Shown here: piece after piece, positions 35,020 through 46,494 of the stretch
Numbering within the stretch: position 1 is the first letter of the stretch
How the letters are laid out: the number at the start of each line of letters is the position of its first letter
From: Metellina segmentata
Taxonomy: Eukaryota > Arthropoda > Arachnida > Araneae > Tetragnathidae
DNA length: 64,000 bases
Reading direction: 5' to 3'
Assembly (NCBI GenBank): GCA_947359465.1
Contig: OX375872.1
Coordinates: forward strand, 132,296,011 to 132,360,010
Translations under genes and position numbers: made by a program
The notes under the pieces: model-generated
What the model saw: only the letters and a program-made list of their open reading frames with translations
What the model was told of the DNA's origin: nothing
Databases searched by the model: none

Positions 35020-35720
35020 ACCAAGTACCCATACACTGAACATTGTATGTAAAATATATCTTAGAAAGGTAGTTTGGCGATTGAATTCCTATACGGACAA
35101 TTGTAAGCTCACCTATCAATTATAACGGTGCATTGTAATCATAAATTCCGTTAATGTTTTTCTCCACCGAGTCACTGAGTACTTTGGAAAAAAATATCTC
35201 TTAAAATGTCTATTTCGTTATTTAACTTCTCTCAGCAGACACCAGAACAATTCTAAGCCCACCTATCAATTATAATGGTTAATTTTATGATCATCTAATC
35301 ATGTAGTCACAGCAGTAATTAAAATAAAATATCTCACATTAAAAAAGGACTATTAGGAAATTGAATTTATCCCAGCAACACACACTATCAGGATAACTTT
35401 CTGTTAACCTAATTTTGGTTAATATTTATCACCGAGCCACGTTACACATAAAACACATCTTAAAAAGGGGCTATTTGGTCATTGAATTTCTCTATCCAGG
35501 AACTATCCAGGGCAATTTTAAGTCCACCTACCAAATATAACGGTTGATTGTTATCACTGATCCACGCAGTCACACTGAGACTTCAAAAAATATCTCTTAG
35601 AAATGCCTATTTGGAGATTGACTTTCTCTCAGAAAAAAAGAAAAAAAACACACACTAACATAACATTTCCTAATTCCGCCTATCAATTATAACGGTTCAA
35701 TGTTATCAGGTACTCACACT
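35020..35720. repeat. Degenerate ~140-bp tandem array, about 5 copies
   Basis: CTATCAATTATAACGGT-like phrases recur near 35113, 35258, 35527 and 35680, each preceded by AATTCTAAGCCCACC or a variant and followed by TATCACTGAGCCACG-like sequence. Copies are clearly diverged. Confidence 0.75.
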
Positions 35721-35775
35721 GTGTAGGCAGACGCTTAAAAGAAGAAAATGACCCTCCCGATGTCTGACGACGAGG

Positions 35776-36057
35776 TTACCAAATGAGCCGATCCCACATT
35801 GTCTCCCAGAACTCCCACATGGGGAAACACCAGTCATCCTGACCGGCCCCAGCCGCCAAGGTGATATTACTCGTGGGACGAAGAATCGGTTCCAACTGAC
35901 CCCAATACCTTATTCCGCCTTTCTTAGATCCAATCGCCTCGCCCACTACGGAAAAGGTCAACCAGCTCTGAGGACAAGTAACAGTGCCACCTCCGACGAC
36001 TGGCCCATTTAATTCGAAATAAATGGAGGACATGAGTAATATGTAAATCGTACTCAA
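35776..36057 (-). CDS. Uncertain GC-rich open frame, candidate exon
   Basis: A 93-codon minus-strand frame lies in a block of markedly higher GC than its flanks. It includes GPVVGGGTVTCPQSWLTF and AAGAGQDDWCFPMWEFWE, with five tryptophans in the C-terminal half. A possible donor (ATTTG|GTAACC) lies at its end near 35779 and a weak acceptor (ATGGGCCAG) near 36007. I do not recognise the protein. If real it is an internal exon of unknown function; if not, it is a GC-rich island open by chance. Confidence 0.25.
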   Translation of the reverse strand: MSTIYILLMSSIYFELNGPVVGGGTVTCPQSWLTFSVVGEAIGSKKGGIRYWGQLEPILRPTSNITLAAGAGQDDWCFPMWEFWETMWDRLIW

Positions 36058-36209
36058 ATTTAGTCACAGGGCTCTATTCCTGACATTAGGGGATTTAGTT
36101 TGATGAATTAATGCCTAAGCGGAAACTCACGTAAGATGAAGACTTTAGCGGTAATTAATTCACGGTTTGCTGAATGCCGTAGTATTGTCTGTCTCTGAGT
36201 TGTAGAGAG

Positions 36210-37100
36210 TCATAAACTTAGCTTGGTAGTATTTCAGTTCGCATAACTAAATTGGGGTTGGGAGAATTTCTGCGAAAATTGTATCAGACGTCATGATTAT
36301 TTCACGTAATTAATGAGTCTCATATAGTAGAGGGTGAGATATGAAGATAACATCAGATATCAGTTACCATTCAGTTATAAAACTAGATGTCATGTACAGT
36401 TGTATATGATGGAGTTTAATAATAAGGTTTCAGAGGACTAGTATGTGGCTTAAGCAGAGTACAGAAACCTCAAAAACATTTGAATCAAGGTATATAATTG
36501 TCAATAGCTTGGTATGATCTCGAGCCGTACTTACACATAAATTTCAGTTCGTAACTAAGTTGCAGCCAGGAGAATTTCTTCTAAAATTATATCATATACC
36601 GTGCTTTATCGAAGAGAGTAAGATATGAAGATTTCGCCAGATATCAGTTACAGTTTAATTGTTTTAAAACTACATGATGCCATACAGTTGTACATATATG
36701 CATATAGTTTAGTTATGAAATTTCAGAGGACTAGTATGTGCTTCATGCAGAGTACATAAACTCCAAAAACATATGAATCGCTGTATATAATTGACTATAG
36801 TTTTGTCTGGTTCCAAGCCGCAGTTTACATAACTTAGTATATAAACTTAGATTGGCAGTATTTCAGTTCGTAACTACGTTGCAACCAGGAGAATTTCTGT
36901 TAAAGTGCATCAAACGTCGAGTCAGGATAATCTCACGTTATTAATGATGTACATATATAGAAAGAGTACGAAGATTTAAACACATATATATCAGTTAAAC
37001 TGTAGCTGTCATGAAACATTAGTGTATGCTATATAGTTGCATATGCAGGAAGTTTAGTAATATGTGTCTAAGTAACCACAACTTTCAGTTCAAGATTTAG
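36210..37100. repeat. ~313-bp tandem triplication
   Basis: ATTTCAGTTCG(C)(A)TAACTA phrases occur at about 36233, 36545 and 36861, with shared AGGAGAATTTCT and GTTTCAGAGGACTAGTATGT. Copies differ by perhaps 10-20 percent with indels. Confidence 0.85.
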
Positions 37101-38009
37101 TAAAAATTATTCGCAGTATAGATAGTATATACAGTATTTAAATCCAAAGTTTAACTTTTAAATAAAAATTTATCATACAATACAATTTAATACAAAAAAA
37201 TGGATGCTGTTTCATCTATTCATTGCAAAGTATCTGCACAACTTAAGTGTAAGAAATCTTCTAACTTTATAAAAAATATTACAGATGATGATTTGATTGA
37301 ACTGAAAGAAATCAAACATCACCTCCTAACAATTTCGTTTCAAAGGAAGACCTTAAGGTTTTCTCACACAAAAGAGTAAACCCATTAAAGTGTTGGAGGC
37401 TAAAACCTTTGCAAAAACATGTCGATTGTAAGTGATACCGTGATGGAAAATTATTTGTCCTGACAAAAGCTTAGCGACATTTTATTGACTTCTTTGAGAA
37501 CACATCACCCCTTATTCATCTAAAGAAAAAAAAAACAGAATAAAAGCCCTCGAAAAAGTGAGAAAGACATGAAAAAAAGCATTTTATCAATAAAAAAAAA
37601 TTGTTTTATACTTTCGAAATATTTTGACAGAGGAGAAAAATTGAATTCCCTTCCTCCTGGACCATAAAATCAACACCTCTAGTTATGAAGACGACTTAAA
37701 TGATTCTATGTTTCATTTAGTCAATACCCAAACGTCAAGTCAGACGTATCATCAAGAAATCGACACAAAAGAAAATCCATTATCAAAGCAATTGCCCGTT
37801 TAATATTATGAAGAAACAAAAAAGAAATATCCGATACACGTTCTAGTTTATTGGTGCATTAACTCAATATATTTTACCTCTCCACTGGATTAAGTCACAA
37901 TTGTATCTGGGCTTTCAGTCTGCTATGATGCAGTTATTAATTAAATATTGGTGTGAATGTATTCTCGAGATACTTAAGTCATATGGTTTCCAGGAAATGA
38001 TTTAATGAA
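37101..38009. other. Possible decayed coding remnant in AT-rich DNA
   Basis: An ATG at 37200 opens a 59-codon plus-strand frame (MDAVSSIHCKVSAQLKCKKS at its start). Protein-like text continues in shifted frames through KCWRLKPLQKHVDCK and GKLFVLTKA to about 37680. This could be a rotted transposon gene, but I cannot name a family. The rest is featureless. Confidence 0.25.
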
Positions 38010-38930
38010 ATATTGCCGGCATATTGAAATAGCGATCAAATGATATCTTCAATCTGGCTTTGAGGTTTGTTAAGTCTTATACCACTTCAGTCCATAACTG
38101 GTGGCTAAAAATTATTCTGCATGGTTGAAGAAGTTTGGGAAGAAGTATTCCAAATGAAAAAGACAGATATTGTGTTTTTCTCTTTATTAACGTACATTAA
38201 ATGGAGGCAATTGTTTAGTTGGAGCTAAGAAATTTTAGACTGGTTGATCGTATATCGTTGAAAAGATAAAAATGATCTTCTCTTCCGACACTTTCATTGT
38301 TCGTCATGAGATGTTTCTTTTCATAGGAAGATTCCGTTTACCAGATATGATTGTGTGTGTGAATGCAATATTGTTGGCTTATTGAAATCTGGATCAAATA
38401 CGATCTTAAGGTTTAAGAAGTTTTATGCTTCTTCTGTCCATAAGTGGAGGCTAAACATTATTCTGCAAGGTTGAAGAAATTTGGGAAGGATAATTCCAGA
38501 TGAAAAAGACTAAAGGGAGACAACTTTTTAGTAGGAACTAGAAATATAAGACTGGTTGATTGTGGATTGTTAAAAAAATAGAATGATAATCTCTGTCGAC
38601 GCTTTCACTGTTCTTTATGGCATGTTTCCTTTCTATCAAATGCGATTCCTATCAAATGCGATCTTCAATTGGATTTTGAGGTTGACTAAGTCTTATACCA
38701 CTTCTGTCAATATGGGATGACTAATAATTATTTTGCAAGTTTAATATATTTGGGAAGGAGTATTCCAATTGACAAAGACAAATATTAAGCTTTTCGATCT
38801 ATTGACGTAATTTAATGGAGACAATTGTTTGGCAGGAGCTAAGAAATTTCAGAATGGTTGATTGTAGATATTCAAAATAAAATAATGATATCTGTTGACA
38901 CTTTCAATGTTCTTCATGAGATGTTTAGTG
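38010..38930. repeat. Degenerate tandem triplication, ~270-350 bp units
   Basis: AAGTCTTATACCACTTCAGT and its variants occur near 38071, 38417 and 38688. Other shared phrases are AGAAATTTTAGACTGGTTGA and GACACTTTCATTGTTC. Units differ in length through indels. Confidence 0.75.
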
Positions 38931-39744
38931 CAAAAAATTGGAAGTTTCATTTCAGAAACAATCGAGCTACTTTCCAGCGAAGATCTTTTTCAAACTCACG
39001 CTTTATTGATTCATTATAGTTTCAATAATTCAAAGTCTTATGAATTTCACAATGTGTTTCATTTCAATAACACGATGGAAATAATTAATTGCATTAGGTA
39101 GTTATATCTAAAAGCTGCTATCTTTATAGTATTTTTAAAAAAGTTAAAGATCAGCGTTAACTATTTATACAGGTTATTAATACAATAATAATGAAAATGA
39201 AAGAGACTTCGCTTTGTTACCCAAGCACAGTTGATTATATTTTCTTTTGTTTAATACTGAAAGATGTGTTACGTTATGCATCGCTATATATTTTACAAGG
39301 GAATCTTGATGCTTGGGAAAATTATGTTCTTTGAGGCGCACTTAATATGATTTAACGTTACAATTCACATGGTAAACACACAAACCGTTTCATTGTCTTT
39401 TTACAATGGATTATACAACGGAATATCGAAAGTAATGCATTTTGTAACGAGAAGTGTACGAATACATGTTTACTATTTTAGTAATGAAGCTGTGTTATAT
39501 ACAATCTATTCCATACCCTGAAGCCCATATTTGATGACAATGAAACTGAGCATTTGTGATGAACACGAAGAGATAAAGAAGTTATCCCAATTCAAATTTA
39601 TAGAACTCAATACCTGTATAATTAATTGCAAAAGAAAAGTTATAAATTAGTAAATTGTAAAGCTCCCCCTCTGGAGACGATAAATGCTTAGATAAATATT
39701 GAGTAAAATGGAGTCCTAATGCTATTTTATTGCTAGCATTTTTC
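38931..39744. other. AT-rich non-coding stretch
   Basis: I see no gene or repeat structure that I can support. Confidence 0.4.
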
Positions 39745-39905
39745 AGCTGTTGCTGCAGATTCCTTATATTCCAGACGAAAGTGCGAGTGATATTCTAAGA
39801 TATCCCAGACATGCTCAATGGGATACAGATCTGGGGATCTGTCTTGTCAAGGATAGATTTCAACAACACGGAGACACTCTTCTGAGAGGCAAATCGTATG
39901 TGAAT
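39745..39905 (-). pseudogene. Tc1-like transposase fragment
   Basis: On the minus strand the text RSPDLYPIEHVWDILE appears at about 39840-39790, the block around the last catalytic glutamate of Tc1-type transposases. It is preceded, after an in-frame TGA, by ECLRVVEIYP and followed by a short tail ending in a stop. No inverted ends were found. It is a third, independent Tc1-like relic, different from the two longer copies, and sits beside an S1 array. Confidence 0.65.
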
Positions 39906-39929
39906 AGGGGGGGGGAGAGTTATCACTAG

Positions 39930-40098
39930 AAGAAAACTGGTCAGATTTCTTTATCATAAAAATATCGGCAACATCTTGGTGACGAGATAACTCGCCATGA
40001 GCAAATTCGGTCGGATCTTGATGGACGAGATATTTTGACATTAGCAGAATTGGTCAAATCTTGATTTACGAGATATCTCGTCGAAACCACTTGGATGG
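39930..40098. mobile_element. S1 element, right end with TTAA
   Basis: Three or four S1 units lead to the terminus GTCGAAACCACTTGGATGG followed by TTAA at 40099-40102. The left end is not visible; the poly-G run near 39909-39917 and the Tc1 fragment precede it. Confidence 0.65.
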
Positions 40099-40102
40099 TT
40101 AA

Positions 40103-40984
40103 AGAAGATACGAATGTTGAAATACTATTTTCACAACAATAAAAAATTATCATACTTCCTTTCGCAGTGTATCCGTTCTAAAATTTCTATTAACGAAATC
40201 TTATTAATTGCAAACAACAGACTTATAATTCCTCCTACTTATAATTCCTTATGCCTATACCTTATGCTGAGTCTCATGAAATCGGATTCAAAGAGCGCTG
40301 CTTTCTGTGTTCGTCAGATAACCATAAAAGGGTCCTCTAGATTAATATGCTAGCTACATAACAAATATCGGATGAAGCACTACACTCTGCTTCGAGTCGA
40401 GTTTAAACAGCTGGATACGACCATGGAAAGGAAAGACTGATTGTTTATTGCTTGCGGAAAGTCTAGATTAAATCCATAAATTGAACCCTCTCCCTTAAGA
40501 AGTTTGCATTCTTATGAAAAATAAGTTTACCCGTAACTAAATTCATATATGACTACGAGCAGATGGGGAGTTTTATACATATTCATTTCATCGAAAGAAA
40601 TAAAGACATCATAAGAGGAGGAAGTAAAGTAAAATTCGGTTTCTTTGGCTAGGAAATCAGCGAAAGTTGTTTTGCTTTTTCTTTTTCATTTAAAAGAGCC
40701 GTACTGAAATGTTGACCTCTTTTAGTGTGGTTATAGTACAGAAAATTGGCGTTCCTGCTTCTATCGGCTGTATTCAGCTGGAAGGCGTTTCATTTGATTG
40801 TAGCCGATCTGAATTAGAGAGAAAAACTATTGAATGGATGTCTTTCGTTTTCAGTTGCAGTCTTACTATTATATTCAACTGTCTCTCTTGTAATATCTAT
40901 GATTTCTTATTTTTAAAACGAGCTAACACAGAAATTCGATTGCTAACATTCCAAGCTTACAACATGGTACCTCAACTATCGCGA
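40103..40984. other. Unique non-coding stretch
   Basis: Two plus-strand open frames of 79 and 97 codons (40114-40353, 40709-41002) show no motif. The second runs into the S1 sequence. I see no support for a gene. Confidence 0.35.
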
Positions 40985-41135
40985 TCTGAAATATTTTGCT
41001 AATGACGAAATATCTCGTCATAAAAAAAATTGCCGAATTTTTTATGATGTCGAGATCTCTCGTCCCGAATGGCTAGTCTGTTTTCTAAAGACGTCATATC
41101 TCGCTGAGACGACCATCAGGAGTGTGAAAGGATAG
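40985..41135. mobile_element. S1 element, short
   Basis: Three S1 units (GACGAAATATCTCGTCAT and variants) end in the 'type B' terminus GAGACGACCATCAGGAGTG. The TTAA there has decayed to GAAA. Confidence 0.6.
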
Positions 41136-41224
41136 GTTACTTTTCTTGAAAATTCTTAGCAGATTGATTTTTTTGATAAATAACAATTTTGTTTGCAAGG
41201 CAATAAACGATTGGGTATATATCG

Positions 41225-41940
41225 TCAACAAAATTGTGAAGCCACGTAAGTCGAAAAAATTGATTTCGGGTTGTTCCGTAAACATGCGTAGTAAAATCAT
41301 CTGTATCAGTCTAGTCAATTTTTTAGTTTTTTCAACTAGATAGTACGTATACAGAATTATATCCAGTGTACACAAATCAAATTGTTCTGCAGACATTTTG
41401 TCCGAATTTTGAAAACTGCAGTAAAATCAAAAACAGAAGTAAAACACAATTATCGGCTAAATATGTATTACATATTTATAATAAAATATATCAAAATTAA
41501 TAAATTTACTTTATTTAAAACCAAGTTATACTTTCAGAATTTGCAATTCTGTCGATAGCTTTTGAAGTCAAATATTTTGTCATTGACATAGAATATGTGT
41601 TATTTATAAAGTGTTTGAGGTAATTTGGGCGGTACAGGGGAGTTGTTCCGTAGCTAGAAAAGAAAAAAAAATTTTTGGCATTGAGCGCGCTTTGCACTGC
41701 AGAATATCGTAACTTTTGATTGAAAAAAAATCGGCCGAAATTTTGATAAAAATAAAGAAAAATTGTTCTGCAAAGACTTTGTTTTGCGACATACGTCGCA
41801 GTTTTAAATACTTTCTGCTCCCGGGGCATTGACTAAACAGATGTCGATGATTATACTTCACATCTTTCTTGAACAACCCGAAATCAAATTTTTTCGACTT
41901 ACGGGGTTTCACACTTTTGCAGACGATATACTAAATTACT
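41225..41940. mobile_element. Foldback-like element with ~120-bp inverted arms
   Basis: The left arm at about 41235-41330 (CCACGTAAGTCGAAAAAATT, then GATTTCGGGTTGTTCC) is the approximate inverse of the right arm at 41830-41925 (GAACAACCCGAAATCAAATT, then TTTTCGACTTACGGGG). The segment between carries two direct copies of ATTGTTCTGCA. No transposase is visible and the target duplication is unclear. Short open frames on both strands follow from the inverted structure. Confidence 0.65.
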
Positions 41941-42494
41941 GATTGATGGTTGATTGTTTAGTTATATGACGTAAAGTCACTTTTTGATTGATGGTTGGTT
42001 GGTTTTTATAGCCCAATGACACTTTTTGTTGAGTCCTAACAAATATGATGTTCTGCATGAACTATGATGAGATTCTTACGTCTTATACTTATATTTATTG
42101 ATCTAATTCATGTAAACACTTTACCGCTTGTTTAACGAGTGAGAAGAAAAATCCAACTATGAGAAGGATTTAAAGTGTAAACAAACCAGAGGAAGAGTGG
42201 AGAGTTTACTTCCACAACCCAAATGCTTTCGAATATGAGTTGATAAATTACTTATCAAATCTAAATTATCGATTTGGTAAAGCTTAGCGATTAATTTAAT
42301 TAGTATTACCCAATCAGATCACACTTATCTATTAAGAATTAATTTGTGTGTTAATTTTTACTGAGACGAGGTGCTGATAAATGTGTTCGTAATAAGCTAA
42401 ATGACGTCATGTTTAGATGACGCACCAGAAATACGTTCCGCTGTAGAAATACTACCGTTCCTATATTTAACCTAGCAAAAAATTCCTCTCATTG
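41941..42494. other. Non-coding stretch
   Basis: A short direct repeat TTGATTGATGGTTGRTTG occurs twice near 41940 and 41983. Otherwise nothing visible. Confidence 0.4.
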
Positions 42495-42805
42495 AGAGAG
42501 AGAAAGATAATTCTTATGCAAACAAATTAAAACTTTAAAATAAACCCCGACGTTTCTACTGAAAATATAAAACATTTATCTAGACAACTTAGAATGAGTT
42601 TGTACGTCAACCCCTAACGTAACCTTGAGCATAATTTCTAAATGGGTGCCACTGCTCTTAAGCAAGCAAGAAACTAAACAAAATCCAGGTATTTCTACGC
42701 AATATAAAACGTTTGCCTAGACAGCTGAGAGTTAAATTGTGTACAGTAACCCTTAGACTATAACGTAAACACAATTTCTAAAGTGGTGTCGATGCTCTTA
42801 TGTTA
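42495..42805. repeat. Second array of the ~150-bp satellite of 2575-3500
   Basis: Two monomers with TTTCTACTGAAAATATAAAA, ACATTTATCTAGACAACTTA and AATTTCTAAATGGGTGCCAC, clearly the same family as the array at 2.6-3.5 kb, 39 kb away. Confidence 0.8.
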
Positions 42806-43374
42806 AACCAAACGTCGTTTTTGCGACGTTTGGATTAAATCTGATTGACGTCGACACAATCAGATACCACGTATCAAATCCTAATTCAGTTTTGGAATTT
42901 TTATTGCTGAAGTTCTGAAATCGTGCCAAATTGCAGTTGGAAAACAAGGCAAGTGACGGCACGTTTTGGGGACGTACAGGAAACATGAATCGGCGGAGAA
43001 ACTCTACCACCACCTACATTCAAGCTTAACAGAAAATTCCTTTCTCAGTAAAACAATGTCAATCCCTCATCCAAATTCGCACAGCATTCAAGTCTACAGG
43101 CGCCAATCCTTTCCGTCCAAAGACGCTTTCTTCCTGAAGAAAATCGCTCAATGGTTCACTTGAGGCATTCTGAGTTCTCCCTTCCAAGCTATCGATCCTC
43201 AAGAAAGCAGGGGACGCCTTTGTTGAGAACTCATTAATGAAATACTTGCAGTCACTCCATTTAGTGCCATTTTCCCATTTGCACCCATCTTAAATGTCCG
43301 CGCCTCTAATAGGTCAGGTGAAGACGGCTCACAGGAATGCAATATATGGGCTCCCCATGTATTCTAATCTTCGC
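42806..43374. other. Unique non-coding stretch
   Basis: Relatively GC-rich around 42940-43330 with no open frame worth calling. A short inverted pair AAACGTCG/CGACGTTT lies at 42809-42830. Confidence 0.4.
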
Positions 43375-44519
43375 TATAAATAATTGTCAGGATTTATTAG
43401 CAAAACGCATTTAAAACAATGGAGAGCCTAATAATAGTTGATTAAAACGCGTAACCTCCGCTGCAGAGTGCAAGCAAAATTATTTAGTTTGTTTTGGAAG
43501 GCTCGTTTTTGGAACAATTGCATTTCTTTGGGATGAATTACTGTTTCAAATGTATTGTTCTAATATGTATTGAAAATTATACAAATAATATATAGATTAT
43601 AATAGACGAGGTGTTGGTTGATTGGTGTGAAGGTTTTATGGCACAAGAGCCATATTTAGAATACATGAGGAGGATACATAAAGAATAGTAATGATTTGAT
43701 CGGCTAGTGCAAACAAACAGTTTGTCTACGAGAGGTGCTTCTTGGTTGCTGTGTTCATTTGTAATTTTCAATCTACTATTATAATTATAATAATAATGGA
43801 TAGATAATTTGCTATAGATATATATCTATAATTATAGTGTAAATTAGAATACATGCAAATAAATAACTGCCAGGATTTATTGCGCACGCATTTAAAAAAA
43901 ATTAAAAGCTGACTAATAGTTGATTTACATGAGTAACCTCGGCTAAAGAGTACAAATAAAATTATTCATTTTGTTGGGAGGGCTCATTTTTGGATGAGTC
44001 GACCAATTTTATTTGGTGAAGATGATCCATTTTTGTCTAGGTGCTTTTGGTTGCTGGTTTATATATAAATTCCATCAATTAGTATTACGCTCCCGACTGT
44101 CTTAAATGTGTTATGCTAAAAAATCCTGACAAATATAAATAGTTGTCAGGATATATTAGCTTACCACATTTAAAACAGAACCCTAATAATAGTTGATTCG
44201 ATTTACAATAAAACCAACAAACACGAAGCCTCGAGAAACGTTTCCTTTGGTAGGAATAAAAATGGTGCAAAATGCAAATAAAATTCTTCAGTTTGATTTG
44301 GAACCTTTATTTTCAAGAAGTCGGCCTTTTTTATTTCGTGTAGAAGAGCCATGTATACTTCTTAGGTACACGTTATATCTGTAAATTTAATTAACTATCA
44401 GTAGACACTGCATTTCCAACAAATTGTAGCAAAATTAGCCTTCTAAAACAAACCAAATAATTTTGCCGAACAACTCATTAGCCAAGGTAATCCTGAAATT
44501 TTTTCGTACATCACCTCTT

Positions 44520-44690
44520 TCACCGCTAAAGTGCAGTAATCAGTTATTCTACATATTATCTAGGTAATGTTCAGATTAACTGGGGTAATCCATTAAAGTG
44601 CCGATAGTTGTTTTACTTCTCAAATTACCTAGGTAATCTGCAAATTACCTAGATAATCTGCACATTACTTACTAGGCACTCGTTAAAGTG
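44520..44690. repeat. Segment of reiterated ATTACCTAGGTAAT palindromes
   Basis: ATTATCTAGGTAATGT, ATTACCTAGGTAATCT and ATTACCTAGATAATCT follow each other within 170 bp. Each is a near-perfect 14-bp palindrome, and AAAGTGC/CACTCG phrases lie at the edges. Probably a small non-autonomous element of undetermined class. Confidence 0.55.
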
Positions 44691-45164
44691 AAAATAAGAT
44701 CTTTGTTGGAACAACAGCAACGTTTCTGTACGTTTAAATTAACATAATGTTATCTATTTTTCGATATCTAAAGAATTAAGGTAATACAGTCAAACACTCA
44801 ACAAATTAGTTGATAGAATCAATCATCAATCAATTAAAACACTATTATAGAAAGAATCAAACAGTTTAAAATATTATTACAATTAAGGAAATTAACATAA
44901 TGTTATTTAACTTAACTTAAACTTTCCATCCGGTTGAGATTGGTAATCGATGATAACCACCTGGCATCTGCTATTGAAATGCGATGAAATAATCGGCTTT
45001 ACAACAATCCCTTTTTTAGCACTATTTTTTTTGTTGACAAGGTTCGCATAGATCCAAAAACATTTTTACTTGGTCTTGGGTTATGCTTTTATAAAGTGTA
45101 CTCGCGCATCTGGCAGGGTCTGTGTAGGACAAGGAAATGAGAGAAACAATTTTTTGAACTTTAA

Positions 45165-45299
45165 CGATACGGAAGCCGTTAATGTGCACATTACATAGGT
45201 TAAAAGCGGGAAAACTCTTGATACTGCATGTTAAAGGAGCAAATCAGTTAATTTGCAGATTAGCTATGTAATGTGCATATTAACGGCTTTCGAGCTTAC

Positions 45300-45300
<1 letters not shown>
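45165..45300. mobile_element. ~130-bp hairpin element (MITE-like)
   Basis: The left arm GAAGCCGTTAATGTGCACAT (from about 45171) is the inverse of the right arm ATGTGCATATTAACGGCTTT (to about 45290), with a ~60-bp loop. The arms continue as TACATAGG and TAGCTATG. The microsatellite begins directly after the right arm. Confidence 0.65.
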
Positions 45301-45302
<2 letters not shown>

Positions 45303-45330
<28 letters not shown>

Positions 45331-45345
45331 TTTGCTCTCTCTCTC

Positions 45346-45402
<57 letters not shown>
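45303..45402. repeat. (AT)n-(CT)n-(AT)n compound microsatellite
   Basis: AT repeats at 45303-45329, CT repeats at 45336-45347, then AT repeats to 45402. Open frames of alternating isoleucine and tyrosine here are artefacts. Confidence 0.97.
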
Positions 45403-45406
<4 letters not shown>

Positions 45407-46494
45407 AAAATTATTCACTTTGTATTGGACGGTTCATTTTGTTTGGATAAGCTGAACAATTTTATTTTGCCGGGAAGAGACATTTTTTATCTAGGTGATA
45501 CTAGATTGCTGGTTTATATACAAATTCGATAAACTGTAATTAATTGCTCATTGTATTAAATGTGTTATACTAAATAAATCCAGACACAATTATAGTGGAT
45601 ATTAGAATATATGAGACGAATATATAAATAACTATGCACTTAGGGTTATTTTTTATCCGTTCAATCACAGCGCATTGAAGTCATTGGAAACTTTGTAAAA
45701 GTTGATTCCAATGAATAGCCTGAGTTAAATATTGCGAACAAAACAATTTAGTTTGTTTTGGAGGGCTCACTTTCAATGAGGAGGGCGAGGTAATCCTGAA
45801 AATTTTAATCTAACAACCACCACTCTACAGAATAACCTTCGATGTAAAAAAAAAATCAGTATTTATTTGAAAAGTCCATATAAAGCAATGAAAAGTTTAA
45901 TGATAGGTGATTCAAATGCGTAGCTTTAGCTGATGAGTGCAGATAAAACAATTCAGTTTGTTTTGGAGAGCTCATATTTCGATTATTAAAAGAGGTGATA
46001 CAGAAAATTATTTACGCACCACACCCCTCTATATTATAATCTTTGAAAATAATTATCAGCATTTATTATAACACGACGTATTTAAATCAAAGGGTACCTA
46101 ATAATAGTTTTTGTTGTATTTACATATAAAATCTAATGCCAAGAAGAAAAATGGTTCTTCCCAACAAACAAAATTAGTCGACTCCTCATCGAAAAATCAG
46201 CCCTCCGAAACAAACTGAATAATTTCGTTTATACTCTTCAGCCATCCCGGCAATTACTCCCATACCATCAATATTATTATCTTCGCTATAAATAATTGTC
46301 AGGATTTATTAGCACAACGCCATTAAAGCAATGTAAATCTTGATAATAGTTGATTAAAACGCGCAACCTCAGCTGGAGTGCAAACAAAATTATTCAGTTC
46401 GTTCTGTAGGGCTCATTTTTCGATGGGGAACCGACCAATTTTATTTCACAGGGAAGAGCCATTTTTGCCTCGCTGCTTCTTGGTTGCTGGTTTT

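Larger units (their letters stand above)
43375..46480. repeat. Degenerate dispersed/tandem repeat, direct and inverted copies
   Basis: The phrases ATAATTGTCAGGATTTATTA, CTAATAATAGTTGATTAAAA and CAGTTTGTTTTGGAGGGCTC recur near 43385, 43870, 44140, 45740, 45860, 46055 and 46300. Two copies are inverted (44435-44475 and 46160-46240), so parts of the array can fold back. Spacing is irregular, and microsatellites and two palindromic segments interrupt it. Confidence 0.7.

Noticed and set aside
45253..45532. Plus-strand frames rich in alternating isoleucine and tyrosine
   Set aside because: Translation of the AT microsatellite.
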